A stretch of DNA of 64,000 nucleotides from Pseudomonas sp. GM21 (lineage in GTDB: Bacteria; Pseudomonadota; Gammaproteobacteria; Pseudomonadales; Pseudomonadaceae). The stretch lies in assembly GCF_000282215.1 (NCBI RefSeq), contig NZ_AKJS01000010.1, positions 1-64,000 of the forward strand. Direction: 5' to 3'. The notes beneath the pieces are model-generated. The model ran no database searches. It was not told the DNA's origin and was given only the letters and a program-made list of their open reading frames with translations. Positions 40,636 through 51,214 of the stretch are shown here, piece by piece. Both the position numbers and the translations under genes were made by a program. Position 1 is the first letter of the stretch, and each line of letters opens with the position of its first letter.

Positions 40636-42093
40636 TCAGAGCAACACCACGTCGTATTGTTCCTGGGAATACATGGTTTCCACCTGAAAGCGAATGGTGC
40701 GTCCGATAAATCCTTCCAGTTCGGCAACATTACCTGACTCTTCATCGAGCAATCGGTCGACAACTTTCTGGTTCGCCAATACACGATAGCCTTCCGCTTG
40801 ATAGGCGCGCGCCTCGCGGAGGATTTCTCGAAAAATTTCGTAGCAGACCGTTTCCGGCGTCTTCAGCTTGCCTCGCCCCTGGCAGCTACTGCACGGTTCG
40901 CACAGTACCTGTTCAAGACTTTCGCGGGTGCGCTTGCGGGTCATCTGCACCAGGCCCAACTCGGTAATGCCGATGATGTTGGTTTTGGCGTGGTCGCGCT
41001 CCAGTTGCTTCTCGAGCGTGCGCAATACCTGGCGCTGATGCTCCTCATCTTCCATGTCGATGAAGTCGATGATGATGATCCCGCCCAGATTGCGCAGACG
41101 CAGCTGACGGGCAATGGCGGTGGCGGCTTCGAGGTTGGTCTTGAAGATGGTTTCTTCAAGATTGCGATGGCCGACGAAGGCCCCGGTGTTGACGTCAATG
41201 GTGCTCATGGCTTCGGCCGGATCGACCACCAGATAACCGCCGGACTTGAGCGGAACTTTGCGTTCCAGGGCTTTCTGGATTTCGTCTTCAACGCCGTACA
41301 GATCGAAAATAGGACGCTCGCCCGGATAATGCTCAAGACGATCAGCGATTTCAGGCATCAGTTCGGCGACGAACTGCGTTGTTTTTTGAAAGGTTTCCCG
41401 GGAGTCGATGCGGATCTTCTCGATCTTCGGCCCCACCAGGTCACGCAAGGTCCGCAGCGCCAGGCCGAGGTCTTCGTAGATCACACTCGGTGCGCTGATG
41501 GTTTTGATCTGCTCGTTGATCTGATCCCAGAGCCGGCGCAGGTAGCGGATATCCATAAGGATTTCATCGGCGCCCGCCCCTTCGGCAGCGGTGCGCAAAA
41601 TGAAACCGCCGGCCTCTATGATGCCTTCTTTGGCCACACAGTCGGTGACCACCTGCTTGAGGCGTTCACGCTCGGCCTCGTCTTCGATTTTCAGCGAAAT
41701 ACCGACGTGAGCGGTGCGCGGCATGTACACCAGATAACGCGATGGAATCGACAGCTGGGTCGTCAGGCGTGCGCCTTTTGAGCCGATCGGGTCCTTGGTG
41801 ACCTGGACCACCAGGCTCTGGCCTTCATGTACCAGGGCACTGATGCTTTCGACGACAGGACCTTCGCGCAGGGATATTTCCGAAGCGTGGATGAACGCCG
41901 CGCGGTCCAGACCGATGTCGACGAACGCCGCCTGCATGCCTGGCAAAACCCGTACGACCTTGCCTTTATAAATGTTGCCGACGATCCCGCGCTTCTGCGT
42001 TCGCTCGACGTGGACCTCTTGCAGAACACCGTTTTCGACCACCGCCACGCGCGATTCCATCGGCGTGATGTTGATCAGGATCTCTTCACTCAT
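40636..42093 (-). CDS. rng: ribonuclease G
   Basis: Endoribonuclease of the RNase E/G family that matures the 5' end of 16S rRNA and degrades some mRNAs. The 485-residue protein has an S1 RNA-binding domain (about 37-120), the catalytic aspartates in TIDVNTGAFVG and IDFIDMEDEEH, and the zinc-link cysteines in LCEPCSSCQGRG. It lacks the long C-terminal scaffold of RNase E. The start at 42093 (MSEEILINITPMESRV) matches the family; a longer frame exists upstream. It lies downstream of maf and upstream of yhdP. Firm. Confidence 0.95.
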   Translation of the reverse strand: MSEEILINITPMESRVAVVENGVLQEVHVERTQKRGIVGNIYKGKVVRVLPGMQAAFVDIGLDRAAFIHASEISLREGPVVESISALVHEGQSLVVQVTKDPIGSKGARLTTQLSIPSRYLVYMPRTAHVGISLKIEDEAERERLKQVVTDCVAKEGIIEAGGFILRTAAEGAGADEILMDIRYLRRLWDQINEQIKTISAPSVIYEDLGLALRTLRDLVGPKIEKIRIDSRETFQKTTQFVAELMPEIADRLEHYPGERPIFDLYGVEDEIQKALERKVPLKSGGYLVVDPAEAMSTIDVNTGAFVGHRNLEETIFKTNLEAATAIARQLRLRNLGGIIIIDFIDMEDEEHQRQVLRTLEKQLERDHAKTNIIGITELGLVQMTRKRTRESLEQVLCEPCSSCQGRGKLKTPETVCYEIFREILREARAYQAEGYRVLANQKVVDRLLDEESGNVAELEGFIGRTIRFQVETMYSQEQYDVVLL

Positions 42094-42150
42094 GGCAGGG
42101 TCTCGTTCAGGCATATTCACGATAATGGCTGCATCTTGTCAGTACAGCGC

Positions 42151-42747
42151 TCAGCGCGCGTTAAGGGTTTGCCAACAGGGTATGCCGAAATAGCCGAGAA
42201 GTTCTGCGGTTTCGCACAGCGGCAGTCCGACCACAGCCGAGTAACTGCCGTTGAGCCCGGCAACAAATACCGCACCCAGTCCCTGAATTCCGTAGCCGCC
42301 CGCCTTGTCGCAAGGCTCACGGCTGGCCCAATAGGCTGCCGCTTCTTCGCGACTGATGTTGCGAAAGCGCACCAGACTGCGCACCACCCGAGACTCGCAG
42401 CGCTCTGCGTCGAGTACGGCGATCGCGGTCAGCACTTCATGCTCACGGCCGGCCAACTGCATAAGCATGGCGCACGCTTGGGCTTCGTCCACCGGTTTGC
42501 CAAGTATTTTCCCGTCCAGCACCACTGCGGTATCGGCCCCCAAGACGCAAAACTGCGCATCGGACACGACAACGTCCCGCCCGGCCTCGGCCTTGCCACG
42601 CGCCAGACGCTCGACATAGGCCGATGGGGATTCTTGAGCTAAAGGGGTTTCATCGATGTCCGCGCTGATGGCGCAGAACGACACGCCGATCTGCGTGAGC
42701 AGTTCACGCCGACGCGGCGAGCCTGAGGCGAGGTACAGCTGTTTCAT
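42151..42747 (-). CDS. maf: Maf-like nucleotide pyrophosphatase (YhdE type)
   Basis: House-cleaning nucleoside triphosphate pyrophosphatase; YhdE-type Maf proteins act on dTTP/UTP. The 198-residue protein has the N-terminal motif [12 protein letters not shown], the QVLGADTAV-like core ([19 protein letters not shown]) and the C-terminal [15 protein letters not shown]. The start at 42747 has a strong GGGAGA ribosome-binding site. It follows mreD across a 197-bp gap holding a palindromic element, and precedes rng. The substrate subclass is inferred from position next to mreBCD and rng, as in E. coli yhdE. Confidence 0.92.
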   Translation of the reverse strand: MKQLYLASGSPRRRELLTQIGVSFCAISADIDETPLAQESPSAYVERLARGKAEAGRDVVVSDAQFCVLGADTAVVLDGKILGKPVDEAQACAMLMQLAGREHEVLTAIAVLDAERCESRVVRSLVRFRNISREEAAAYWASREPCDKAGGYGIQGLGAVFVAGLNGSYSAVVGLPLCETAELLGYFGIPCWQTLNAR

Positions 42748-42768
42748 CAAGACATCTCCCTGTTTAGT

Positions 42769-42923
42769 GCCCTGCCTCACAAATACTGTTCCTTTTTGGC
42801 GGCGTCTGTTGCAGCCGTACTGCGTTGCCGCTCCTCGCCATAGCGAGCTATGACTCGTCGCGGCGCCTTGTCTGGCAACAACAGCCACTCGCCAAAAAAG
42901 GGAACGTATTTGCGAGGCAGGGC
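42769..42923. repeat. MITE-like palindromic element
   Basis: A 155-bp element with terminal arms of about 33 bp: CCCTGCCTCACAAATACTGT onward at 42770, and TATTTGCGAGGCAGGGC at the right end, each followed inward by the complementary CTTTTTGGCG / CGCCAAAAAAG. Inner parts also pair (CTGTTGC with GCAACAACAG). It codes for nothing. It lies between mreD and maf, inside the likely mre-maf-rng transcription unit. Confidence 0.75.
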
Positions 42924-42944
42924 CCCGGCAAATGCCTGACCGAA

Positions 42945-43436
42945 TTAATTGATTTTGTAGCGTCGACGCAGACCACGCAAACCGTAGCTGACCCATGGCC
43001 ACAGCAACGCACTGACCAGGGCCGGCAACACCAGCGCCAACGTTGGCTGACGATTACCGGTCAAGGCACTCAGCCACAATTGAACAAGCTGTGCGAGGCC
43101 GAAGATCACCAGGATCACCAGGCTCTGCTGCCACATCGGGAACATGCGCAAGCGTTGTTGCAGCGACAGCACCAGGAAGGTGATCAATGTCAGGATCAGC
43201 GCATTCTGGCCAAGCAAGGTGCCATAAAGCACGTCTTCAGCCAGTCCCAGGCACCAGGCAGTGAGCATGCCAATTTTTTGCGGCAGAGCCAGCGCCCAGA
43301 ACGCGAGCAGCAACGCCAGCCACAGCGGACGGAGAATTTCCATGAATTGCGGCAACGGCGAGACGCTGAGTAACAGGCCGACAGCAAACGTCACCCAGAC
43401 CATCCAGCCGTTTCGGGAGGCTTTGACACCGACCAT
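42945..43436 (-). CDS. mreD: rod shape-determining protein MreD
   Basis: Integral membrane protein of the elongasome. The 163-residue product has five to six hydrophobic helices and the family features [20 protein letters not shown] and [19 protein letters not shown]. It overlaps the mreC stop codon by one base (TAATG), so it is translationally coupled. Last of mreBCD on the minus strand. Firm. Confidence 0.94.
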   Translation of the reverse strand: MVGVKASRNGWMVWVTFAVGLLLSVSPLPQFMEILRPLWLALLLAFWALALPQKIGMLTAWCLGLAEDVLYGTLLGQNALILTLITFLVLSLQQRLRMFPMWQQSLVILVIFGLAQLVQLWLSALTGNRQPTLALVLPALVSALLWPWVSYGLRGLRRRYKIN

Positions 43437-44590
43437 TATTCTTGTCTCCCAGTGGTAGCCGGCGCGGGGACGGGCGGTTTGGCAGCAGGCTTCACGACGG
43501 TGGGTGGCGTTGCCGGCGGTTTAGCGGCTGCAGGGGCAGCCTCCGGCGGCTTCTTGACGCCCGGTTTCGTAGCAGTAGCAGGCTTGGCCGGAGTTGCGGT
43601 AGCCGGGGTAGCCGGCACGACAGGTGCGGCCGGCGCGGCAGCAGGTACAACCGCAGCAGGTGTCACAGGAACCGGTTTGGTTACAGTCGCCGGAATGATC
43701 GGGCCACCGCCGTGCTGGTCCAGTGCTTCCTGCGCCTGGGCCGCTTCGTTGGCGCGTTCCTCGGCTGTGCGGCCGTCGCTGTACACCAGCAGCAAATAAC
43801 GGCTGCGATTCAACGCGGCGGTCGGTACAGCGCGAACGATCGCAAACGGCTGTCCGGAGTCGTGAATCACTTCCTTGACCGTGGCCACCGGGTACCCCGC
43901 CGGGAACCGCTGACCAAGACCAGAGCTGACCAGCAGATCACCTTCCTTGATGTCGGCAGTATCGGCGACGTGACGTAACTCGAGGCGCTCGGGGTTGCCG
44001 GTGCCGCTGGCAATCGCCCGCAAACCGTTACGGTTCACCTGCACGGGAATGCTGTGGGTGGTGTCGGTCAGCAGCAATACGCGGGAGGTGTAGGGCATCA
44101 ACTCGACCACTTGTCCCATCAGACCGCGCGCATCGAGCACCGGCTGACCGAGGATCACACCGTCGCGCTCACCTTTGTTGATGATGATGCGATGGGTGAA
44201 GGGGTTCGGGTCCATGCCGATCAACTCGGCCACTTCGACCTTTTCGTTGACCAGCGCCGAAGAGTTGAGCAACTCGCGCAGCCGAACGTTCTGCTCGGTG
44301 AGGGAGGCAAGCTTTTGCATGCGCCCCTGCAACAGCAGATTTTCGCTCTTGAGTTTTTCGTTTTCGGCGACGAGTTCGGTACGGCTGCCGAATTGGCTGG
44401 CCACACCCTGCCATAGCCGCTGCGGCAGGTCGGTGATCCAGTAAGACTGCATCAGCACCAGCGACATTTGGCTACGCACTGGCTTGAGCAATGTGAAGCG
44501 GGCATCGACAACCATCAGCGCAACCGATAGCACGACCAGCACCAACAAGCGCACGCCCAGTGAAGGCCCTTTGGTGAAAAGCGGTTTAAT
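43436..44590 (-). CDS. mreC: rod shape-determining protein MreC
   Basis: Bitopic membrane protein that links MreB to the peptidoglycan synthases. The product has an N-terminal transmembrane helix, a coiled coil (about 75-110, ENEKLKSENLLLQGRMQKL), the periplasmic beta domain (NKGERDGVILGQPVLDARGL) and an unusually long Ala/Pro/Lys/Thr-rich tail of about 95 residues. The start is odd. A GTG at 44554 is the only usual codon but has no ribosome-binding site and cuts off IKPLFTKGPSL. GGGAGGAG at 44597-44604 stands 6 nt before an in-frame ATT at 44590, giving 384 residues. I annotate that ATT; the GTG start remains possible. Confidence 0.9.
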   Translation of the reverse strand: MKPLFTKGPSLGVRLLVLVVLSVALMVVDARFTLLKPVRSQMSLVLMQSYWITDLPQRLWQGVASQFGSRTELVAENEKLKSENLLLQGRMQKLASLTEQNVRLRELLNSSALVNEKVEVAELIGMDPNPFTHRIIINKGERDGVILGQPVLDARGLMGQVVELMPYTSRVLLLTDTTHSIPVQVNRNGLRAIASGTGNPERLELRHVADTADIKEGDLLVSSGLGQRFPAGYPVATVKEVIHDSGQPFAIVRAVPTAALNRSRYLLLVYSDGRTAEERANEAAQAQEALDQHGGGPIIPATVTKPVPVTPAAVVPAAAPAAPVVPATPATATPAKPATATKPGVKKPPEAAPAAAKPPATPPTVVKPAAKPPVPAPATTGRQE

Positions 44591-44732
44591 AAGCCGCTCC
44601 TCCCAGGCAAATGTTCTTTTTATTCATACGGCATCAAACCGAGCTGGATGCAGACTGACAGAAGATAAACGCCAACAGGCAGCACTGCAAAGTGCTGCCT
44701 GCGCGCCAACAGCATAGATGCAACCGGCGAGA

Positions 44733-45782
<1,050 letters not shown>

Positions 45783-45981
45783 CTAGGCAACGCGTGGGTA
45801 AAAAAGTGCGGCAAACTCTAACAACGACAGGGATTTTGGGCAAGGCGCCAATATGTTAAATTGGCCGCTTTTCTGTGCACCAACCCCCACAATCGCGGCC
45901 TTATGACCGTAGAAATGCGGTAGTGTTCAGACAATCTAACACACGGACGCCGTCCGTTCTGTTTTCCACTGGAGAATCGCA

Positions 45982-46269
45982 ATGGCGCTTGAACGCTCCG
46001 ACGTGGAAAAAATCGCTCATTTGGCCTGCCTTGGCCTCAATGATGCCGATCTTCCACACATCACTTCGGCCCTGAACAGCATCCTGGGTCTGGTCGACGA
46101 AATGCAGGCGGTCAATACCGACGGTATCGAGCCGCTGGCCCACCCACTGGAAGCCAGCCAGCGCCTGCGCGCAGACGTCGTGACCGAGACCAATCATCGC
46201 GAGGCCTATCAGTCCATCGCACCAGCGGTCGAAAACGGCCTGTACCTGGTTCCGAAAGTCATCGACTAA
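45982..46269 (+). CDS. gatC: aspartyl/glutamyl-tRNA amidotransferase subunit C
   Basis: Small subunit that stabilises the GatCAB complex, which converts Glu-tRNA(Gln) and Asp-tRNA(Asn) to their amides. The 95-residue protein has the family pattern [20 protein letters not shown] and a conserved [17 protein letters not shown] stretch. It has CTGGAGAATCGCA ahead of ATG 45982 and heads the gatCAB operon, 16 bp before gatA. Cytoplasmic. Firm. Confidence 0.95.
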   Translation: MALERSDVEKIAHLACLGLNDADLPHITSALNSILGLVDEMQAVNTDGIEPLAHPLEASQRLRADVVTETNHREAYQSIAPAVENGLYLVPKVID

Positions 46270-46285
46270 AGGGAAAGAGCCTGCA

Positions 46286-47737
46286 ATGCATCAATTGACT
46301 CTGGCCGAGATCGCCCGCGGACTCGCCGAAAAAAAGTTTTCTTCCGAAGAGCTGACCAAAACCCTGCTGGCGCGTATCGCCCTGCTCGATCCTCAGCTCA
46401 ACAGCTTCATCAGCCTCACCGAGGACCTGGCGCTCCAGCAAGCGAAAGCCGCTGACGCACGCCGGGCCAATGGTGAGAGCGGCGCCCTGCTTGGCGCGCC
46501 GATTGCGCACAAAGACCTGTTCTGCACCCAAGGCATCCGCACCAGCTGCGGCTCGAAGATGCTCGACAACTTTAAAGCACCGTACGACGCCACCGTCGTG
46601 GCCAAGCTGGCCGCTGCCGGGACCGTGACCCTGGGCAAGACCAACATGGACGAATTCGCCATGGGGTCGGCCAACGAGTCGAGCTACTACGGCCCGGTGA
46701 AAAACCCGTGGAACCTGGAACACGTGCCCGGCGGTTCGTCCGGCGGTTCGGCGGCAGCGGTTGCCGCGCGCCTGCTGCCTGCGGCTACCGGTACCGATAC
46801 CGGCGGCTCCATTCGCCAGCCCGCCGCACTGACCAACCTCACCGGCCTGAAACCGACGTACGGTCGCGTTTCGCGCTGGGGCATGATCGCCTACGCCTCC
46901 AGTCTCGATCAGGGCGGCCCGATGGCGCGCACGGCCGAAGACTGTGCAATTTTGCTGCAAGGCATGGCCGGCTTTGATCCAAATGACTCCACCAGCATCG
47001 ACGAACCTGTGCCCGATTACAGCGCCAGCCTCAACGGCTCGCTGCAAGGCCTGCGCATCGGTGTACCGAAAGAATATTTCAGCGCCGGTCTCGACCCGCG
47101 CATTGCCGAGCTGATCCACAACAGCGTCAAGGAGCTGGAAAAGCTCGGCGCCGTGATCAAGGAAATCAGCCTGCCGAACATGCAGCACGCGATTCCTGCG
47201 TACTACGTGATCGCCCCGGCGGAAGCCTCGTCCAACCTGTCGCGTTTCGACGGCGTGCGTTTCGGCCATCGCTGTGAAAACCCGAAAGACCTGATCGACC
47301 TGTACAAGCGCTCCCGTGGCGAAGGTTTCGGCCCGGAAGTGCAGCGCCGGATCATGGTCGGTGCGTACGCGCTGTCGGCCGGTTACTACGACGCCTACTA
47401 CCTCAAGGCCCAGAAGATTCGTCGCTTGATCAAGAACGACTTCATGGCAGCCTTCAATGAGGTCGACATCATCCTCGGCCCAACCACGCCGAACCCGGCC
47501 TGGAAGCTCGGCGCCAAGAATAGCGACCCGGTCGCCGCGTACCTGGAAGACGTCTACACCATCACCGCCAACCTCGCCGGCCTGCCGGGCTTGTCCATGC
47601 CAGCCGGTTTCGTCGATGGCCTGCCGGTGGGCGTGCAACTGCTCGCTCCGTATTTCCAGGAAGGTCGCCTGTTGAACGTTGCCCACCAGTATCAGCTCAA
47701 CACTGACTGGCACACCCGCACCCCAACCGGCTTCTGA
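46286..47737 (+). CDS. gatA: aspartyl/glutamyl-tRNA amidotransferase subunit A
   Basis: Amidase subunit that releases ammonia from glutamine for the tRNA-amidation reaction. The 483-residue protein has the amidase-signature catalytic triad: Lys in [10 protein letters not shown], cis-Ser in [13 protein letters not shown], and the nucleophile Ser in [10 protein letters not shown]. It follows gatC by 16 bp and precedes gatB by 10 bp. Firm. Confidence 0.97.
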   Translation: MHQLTLAEIARGLAEKKFSSEELTKTLLARIALLDPQLNSFISLTEDLALQQAKAADARRANGESGALLGAPIAHKDLFCTQGIRTSCGSKMLDNFKAPYDATVVAKLAAAGTVTLGKTNMDEFAMGSANESSYYGPVKNPWNLEHVPGGSSGGSAAAVAARLLPAATGTDTGGSIRQPAALTNLTGLKPTYGRVSRWGMIAYASSLDQGGPMARTAEDCAILLQGMAGFDPNDSTSIDEPVPDYSASLNGSLQGLRIGVPKEYFSAGLDPRIAELIHNSVKELEKLGAVIKEISLPNMQHAIPAYYVIAPAEASSNLSRFDGVRFGHRCENPKDLIDLYKRSRGEGFGPEVQRRIMVGAYALSAGYYDAYYLKAQKIRRLIKNDFMAAFNEVDIILGPTTPNPAWKLGAKNSDPVAAYLEDVYTITANLAGLPGLSMPAGFVDGLPVGVQLLAPYFQEGRLLNVAHQYQLNTDWHTRTPTGF

Positions 47738-47747
47738 GGAGACACAC

Positions 47748-49193
47748 ATGCAATGGGAAGTCGTGATCGGGCTGGAGATTCATACCCAGCTCACCACCCG
47801 GTCGAAAATCTTTTCCGGTAGTTCCACCACGTTCGGTTCCGAGCCGAATACCCAGGCCAGCCTCGTAGACCTGGGCATGCCCGGCGTACTGCCGGTGCTG
47901 AACCAGGAAGCGGTACGCATGGCAGTGATGTTCGGCTTGGCGATTGACGCCGAGATCGGTCAGCACAACGTGTTCGCCCGTAAAAACTATTTCTACCCGG
48001 ACCTGCCCAAGGGCTACCAGATCAGCCAGATGGAATTGCCGATCGTCGGCAAGGGCCACCTGGACATCGCCATGGAAGACGGCACGATCAAACGTGTCGG
48101 CGTGACCCGTGCGCACCTGGAAGAAGACGCCGGTAAAAGCTTGCACGAAGAATTCAACGGTGCCACCGGCATCGATTTGAACCGTGCCGGCACGCCGCTG
48201 CTGGAAATCGTGTCCGAGCCAGACATGCGCAGTGCCAAGGAAGCCGTGGCCTACGTCAAGACGATCCACGCGCTGGTGCGTTACCTCGGCATCTGCGACG
48301 GCAACATGGCCGAAGGCTCGCTGCGTTGCGACTGCAACGTGTCGATCCGTCCGAAAGGCCAGGTTGAGTTCGGTACTCGCTGCGAAATCAAGAACGTCAA
48401 CTCGTTCCGTTTCATCGAGAAGGCGATCAACAGCGAAGTGCAGCGCCAGATCGAGCTGATCGAAGACGGCGGCAAAGTGATCCAGCAGACCCGTCTGTAC
48501 GATCCGAACAAGGACGAAACCCGTCCGATGCGCAGCAAAGAGGAAGCCAACGACTACCGTTACTTCCCCGATCCAGACCTGCTGCCCGTGGTCATCGAAG
48601 ACTCGTTCCTCGACGACGTACGCGCCACCCTGCCGGAATTGCCACCGCAAAAACGCGAGCGCTTCCAGGAACAGTTCGGTCTGTCGGTCTACGACGCCAG
48701 CGTGCTGGCGACCAGCCGCGAGCAAGCCGATTATTTCGAGAAAGTCGCGAGCATTGGCGGCGACGCCAAACTGGCGGCCAACTGGGTGATGGTCGAGTTG
48801 GGCAGCCTGCTCAACAAACAAGGCCTGGACATCGAACAGTCGCCGGTTTCCGCCGAGCAACTGGGCGGCATGTTGCTGCGCATCAAGGACAACACCATCT
48901 CCGGCAAGATCGCCAAGGTGGTGTTTGAAGCGATGGCCAACGGCGAAGGCAGCGCGGACGAGATCATCGACAAGCGCGGCCTCAAGCAAGTGACTGACAG
49001 CGGCGCCATCTCGGCGGTGCTGGACGAGATGCTCGCGGCCAATGCCGAACAGGTCGAACAGTACCGCGCGGCAGACGAACCCAAACGCGGCAAGATGTTC
49101 GGCTTCTTCGTCGGCCAGGCCATGAAAGCCTCCAAAGGCAAGGCCAACCCGCAACAGGTCAACGAACTGCTCAAAAGCAAGCTCGAAGGCTAA
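47748..49193 (+). CDS. gatB: aspartyl/glutamyl-tRNA amidotransferase subunit B
   Basis: Kinase/amidotransferase subunit that activates misacylated tRNA and uses ammonia from GatA. The 481-residue protein starts [17 protein letters not shown] and shows the GatB core ([48 protein letters not shown]) plus the C-terminal YqeY-like helical domain (about 330-481) that contacts tRNA. The start at 47748 has GAGGAGA upstream; a longer frame overlaps gatA and is not family-like. Last gene of gatCAB. Firm. Confidence 0.97.
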   Translation: MQWEVVIGLEIHTQLTTRSKIFSGSSTTFGSEPNTQASLVDLGMPGVLPVLNQEAVRMAVMFGLAIDAEIGQHNVFARKNYFYPDLPKGYQISQMELPIVGKGHLDIAMEDGTIKRVGVTRAHLEEDAGKSLHEEFNGATGIDLNRAGTPLLEIVSEPDMRSAKEAVAYVKTIHALVRYLGICDGNMAEGSLRCDCNVSIRPKGQVEFGTRCEIKNVNSFRFIEKAINSEVQRQIELIEDGGKVIQQTRLYDPNKDETRPMRSKEEANDYRYFPDPDLLPVVIEDSFLDDVRATLPELPPQKRERFQEQFGLSVYDASVLATSREQADYFEKVASIGGDAKLAANWVMVELGSLLNKQGLDIEQSPVSAEQLGGMLLRIKDNTISGKIAKVVFEAMANGEGSADEIIDKRGLKQVTDSGAISAVLDEMLAANAEQVEQYRAADEPKRGKMFGFFVGQAMKASKGKANPQQVNELLKSKLEG

Positions 49194-49198
49194 CCACA

Positions 49199-49311
49199 GT
49201 GATCGCTCCCACGCTCCGCGTGGGAGCGCCTCATTGGACGCTCTGCGTCCGCTTTTGTGACGCGGAGCGTCACTGGCTGCATTCCCACGCGGAACGTGGG
49301 AACGATCATAG
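49199..49311. repeat. 110-bp four-armed repeat, copy 1
   Basis: Built of nested palindromes: GATCGCTCCCACGCTCCGCG, TGGGAGCG, then GGACGCTCTGCGTCC, GACGCGGAGCGTC and CCCACGCGGAACGTGGGAAC followed by GATC. The outer and inner parts can each fold, giving a cruciform with several arms. A second copy lies at 52341-52453. It stands between gatB and the RlpA-like gene. Confidence 0.85.
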
Positions 49312-49320
49312 GGTCACCTA

Positions 49321-49695
49321 ATGAAGCGTCTGCTCAGTGCCTGCGCCCTGCTCGCCCTGCTGGCCGGTTGCGCCAGTAATGATGTCGTCGATCCACACGG
49401 CTACGACAAAACCGGCACCGCGTCTTATTACGGCGCCAAACACCAAGGCAAACGCACCGCCAGTGGCGAGCGTTTCAACAAGAATTCCATGACCGCCGCC
49501 CATCGCCAGTTGCCCTTCGGCACGCGGGTGAAGGTCACCAATCTGAACAACGACAAGTCCTGCGTGGTCCGCATCAACGATCGCGGGCCGCATACCCGCG
49601 GACGTCTGATCGATCTGTCCCATGAAGCCGCCGAGCGCCTGGGCATGATCAAAAGCGGCACCGCCAAGGTTCGCGTGCAAGCCCTCGACAACTGA
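49321..49695 (+). CDS. RlpA-like septal ring lipoprotein
   Basis: Small double-psi beta-barrel lipoprotein of the RlpA/endolytic transglycosylase family. The 124-residue precursor has a lipobox LLAGC with the lipidated Cys17, then GTASYYGAKHQGKRTASGE, the RlpA signature TAAHRQLPFGTRVKVTN and NDRGPHTRGRLIDLS with the catalytic-type Asp. It lacks the SPOR domain of full-length RlpA, so septal targeting by denuded glycans is not expected. Whether it cleaves peptidoglycan is inference. It lies 127 bp after gatB, separated by a palindromic repeat. Confidence 0.88.
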   Translation: MKRLLSACALLALLAGCASNDVVDPHGYDKTGTASYYGAKHQGKRTASGERFNKNSMTAAHRQLPFGTRVKVTNLNNDKSCVVRINDRGPHTRGRLIDLSHEAAERLGMIKSGTAKVRVQALDN

Positions 49696-49744
49696 CAGAC
49701 GGAGCACACCCATTTTCGGACTTGTCGATTTACCCCTGATCAGT

Positions 49745-50806
49745 GTGATTGAACTGCTCAGTGGCCTGGTTTTACTGATCTTCGGCGCCGAGTTGATGGT
49801 GCGTGCCGCCGTGCGTCTCGCGGCGCGGTGGCATGTGCGGCCGCTGATCATCGGCCTGACCATCGTCGCCCTCGGCAGCAGTGCGCCGCAGATGGTGGTC
49901 AGCTTGCAAGCCACCCTCACGGAAAATGCCGACATCGCCGTCGGCAGCGTTATCGGCGGCAGCATCTTCAACATTCTCGTCACGCTCGGGCTCTCGGCGC
50001 TAATCATTCCGCTGCGTGTTTCGCGGCAACTGGTGCGCCTGGACATTCCGCTGATGATCGGCGCCAGCCTGCTGGTGTTCGTCCTGGCCTGGAATGAAAT
50101 ACTGACCCGTACCGATGGCTTGATACTGCTGACCGCACTGGCGCTCTACCTGGGCTTGCTGCTACGTCAGTCTCGGCACTCGGCTCGTCCGCCATCGAGC
50201 GATCCGCACAGCCAGCCGGCCCCCTGGTTCAGCAGCCTGCTGATGATCGTGGGCGGGCTGGCGATGCTGATCTACGCCGGGCACCTGCTGCTGGGGGCAG
50301 CAGTGGCGGTTGCCACGGATCTAGGGCTCTCGGAACGAATCATCGGCCTGACCATCGTTGCCATCGGCACGTCCCTGCCGGAGTTGGCCACTTCATTGAT
50401 TGCTGCCCTGCGCGGTGAGCGGGACATCGCCGTGGGCAACGTGATCGGCAGCAACCTGTTCAACCTGCTGGGTGTGCTGGGCGTGACAGCACTGATCGCA
50501 CCGTCGCCGCTGTCGGTCTCACCCAATGCCCTGGGTTTCGATCTGCCGGTGATGCTCGGTGTCGCGGTGTTTTGTCTGCCGCTGTTCTATACGGGATACC
50601 GGGTGACCCGGGCCGAAGGTTTGCTGTGTCTGGGTTTGTACCTGGCTTACGGGCTGCACGTGGTGTCGTTCACCACCGGCATGCCACTGGCCGGCAAGCT
50701 TGAGCATTTGATGCTGTTTTTCGTCCTGCCGGCGCTGGTGGCGTTTCTGTTGCTCACGTCCCTGCTCGCCTGGCGTCGCCAACACCACAAGAGGGATGTG
50801 CCATGA
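49745..50806 (+). CDS. calcium/sodium antiporter, CaCA family (YrbG-like)
   Basis: Inner-membrane cation antiporter with ten or more hydrophobic segments and two inverted alpha-repeats. The first repeat reads ALGSSAPQMVVS and the second AIGTSLPELATS. The first has Gln where the family usually has the ion-binding Glu, which could change ion choice. The start is uncertain: GTG 49745 has no ribosome-binding site, while GGAG at 49701-49704 stands 7 nt before an in-frame ATT at 49712 (FGLVDLPLISVIELL). I keep the GTG. It overlaps the next gene by 4 nt (ATGA). Confidence 0.88.
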   Translation: MIELLSGLVLLIFGAELMVRAAVRLAARWHVRPLIIGLTIVALGSSAPQMVVSLQATLTENADIAVGSVIGGSIFNILVTLGLSALIIPLRVSRQLVRLDIPLMIGASLLVFVLAWNEILTRTDGLILLTALALYLGLLLRQSRHSARPPSSDPHSQPAPWFSSLLMIVGGLAMLIYAGHLLLGAAVAVATDLGLSERIIGLTIVAIGTSLPELATSLIAALRGERDIAVGNVIGSNLFNLLGVLGVTALIAPSPLSVSPNALGFDLPVMLGVAVFCLPLFYTGYRVTRAEGLLCLGLYLAYGLHVVSFTTGMPLAGKLEHLMLFFVLPALVAFLLLTSLLAWRRQHHKRDVP

Positions 50807-51183
50807 CCGACCATAAAAAACCTGGCGTTGAAGTCCGCCGCCAAGTGATGGGCGACGCCTTCGTCGACCGCGCACTGGGCAATGCCACGGAATTCACCCA
50901 GCCGCTGCAGGATTTCGTCAATGAACACGCCTGGGGCGCCGTCTGGAATCGTGATGGCCTGGCGCTGAAAACCCGCAGCCTGATCACCCTCGCCGCGCTG
51001 ACCGCGCTCAAATGTCCGCAAGAACTGAAAGGCCACGTGCGCGGGGCACTGAACAACGGCTGCACGGTGGAAGAGATTCGGGAAACGCTGCTGCATTGCG
51101 CAGTGTATGCCGGCGCACCGGCGGCGATCGATGCGTTTCGGGCGGCGCAGGAAGTGATTGATAGCTACCAGAAGCCGGAGTGA
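50803..51183 (+). CDS. carboxymuconolactone decarboxylase family protein
   Basis: Small all-helical AhpD/CMD-fold protein of 126 residues. It resembles the PcaC branch: KTRSLITLAALTALKCPQEL, KGHVRGALNNGCTVEEIRE, and LLHCAVYAGAPAAIDAF. PcaC is the gamma-carboxymuconolactone decarboxylase of the protocatechuate pathway, but no other pca gene is nearby and the start overlaps an antiporter gene, so a different role (for example detoxification) is as likely. The Cys in LKCPQE and the Cys in LLHCAV could be redox-active. Translationally coupled to the antiporter. Confidence 0.85.
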   Translation: MTDHKKPGVEVRRQVMGDAFVDRALGNATEFTQPLQDFVNEHAWGAVWNRDGLALKTRSLITLAALTALKCPQELKGHVRGALNNGCTVEEIRETLLHCAVYAGAPAAIDAFRAAQEVIDSYQKPE

Positions 51184-51214
51184 AAATCCGAAGATTGTGG
51201 TGAAAGGCCTGCCG

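Noticed and set aside
50803-51183. Naming the CMD-family gene pcaC
   Set aside because: No protocatechuate pathway gene is nearby and the family covers several functions, so the specific name is not supported.
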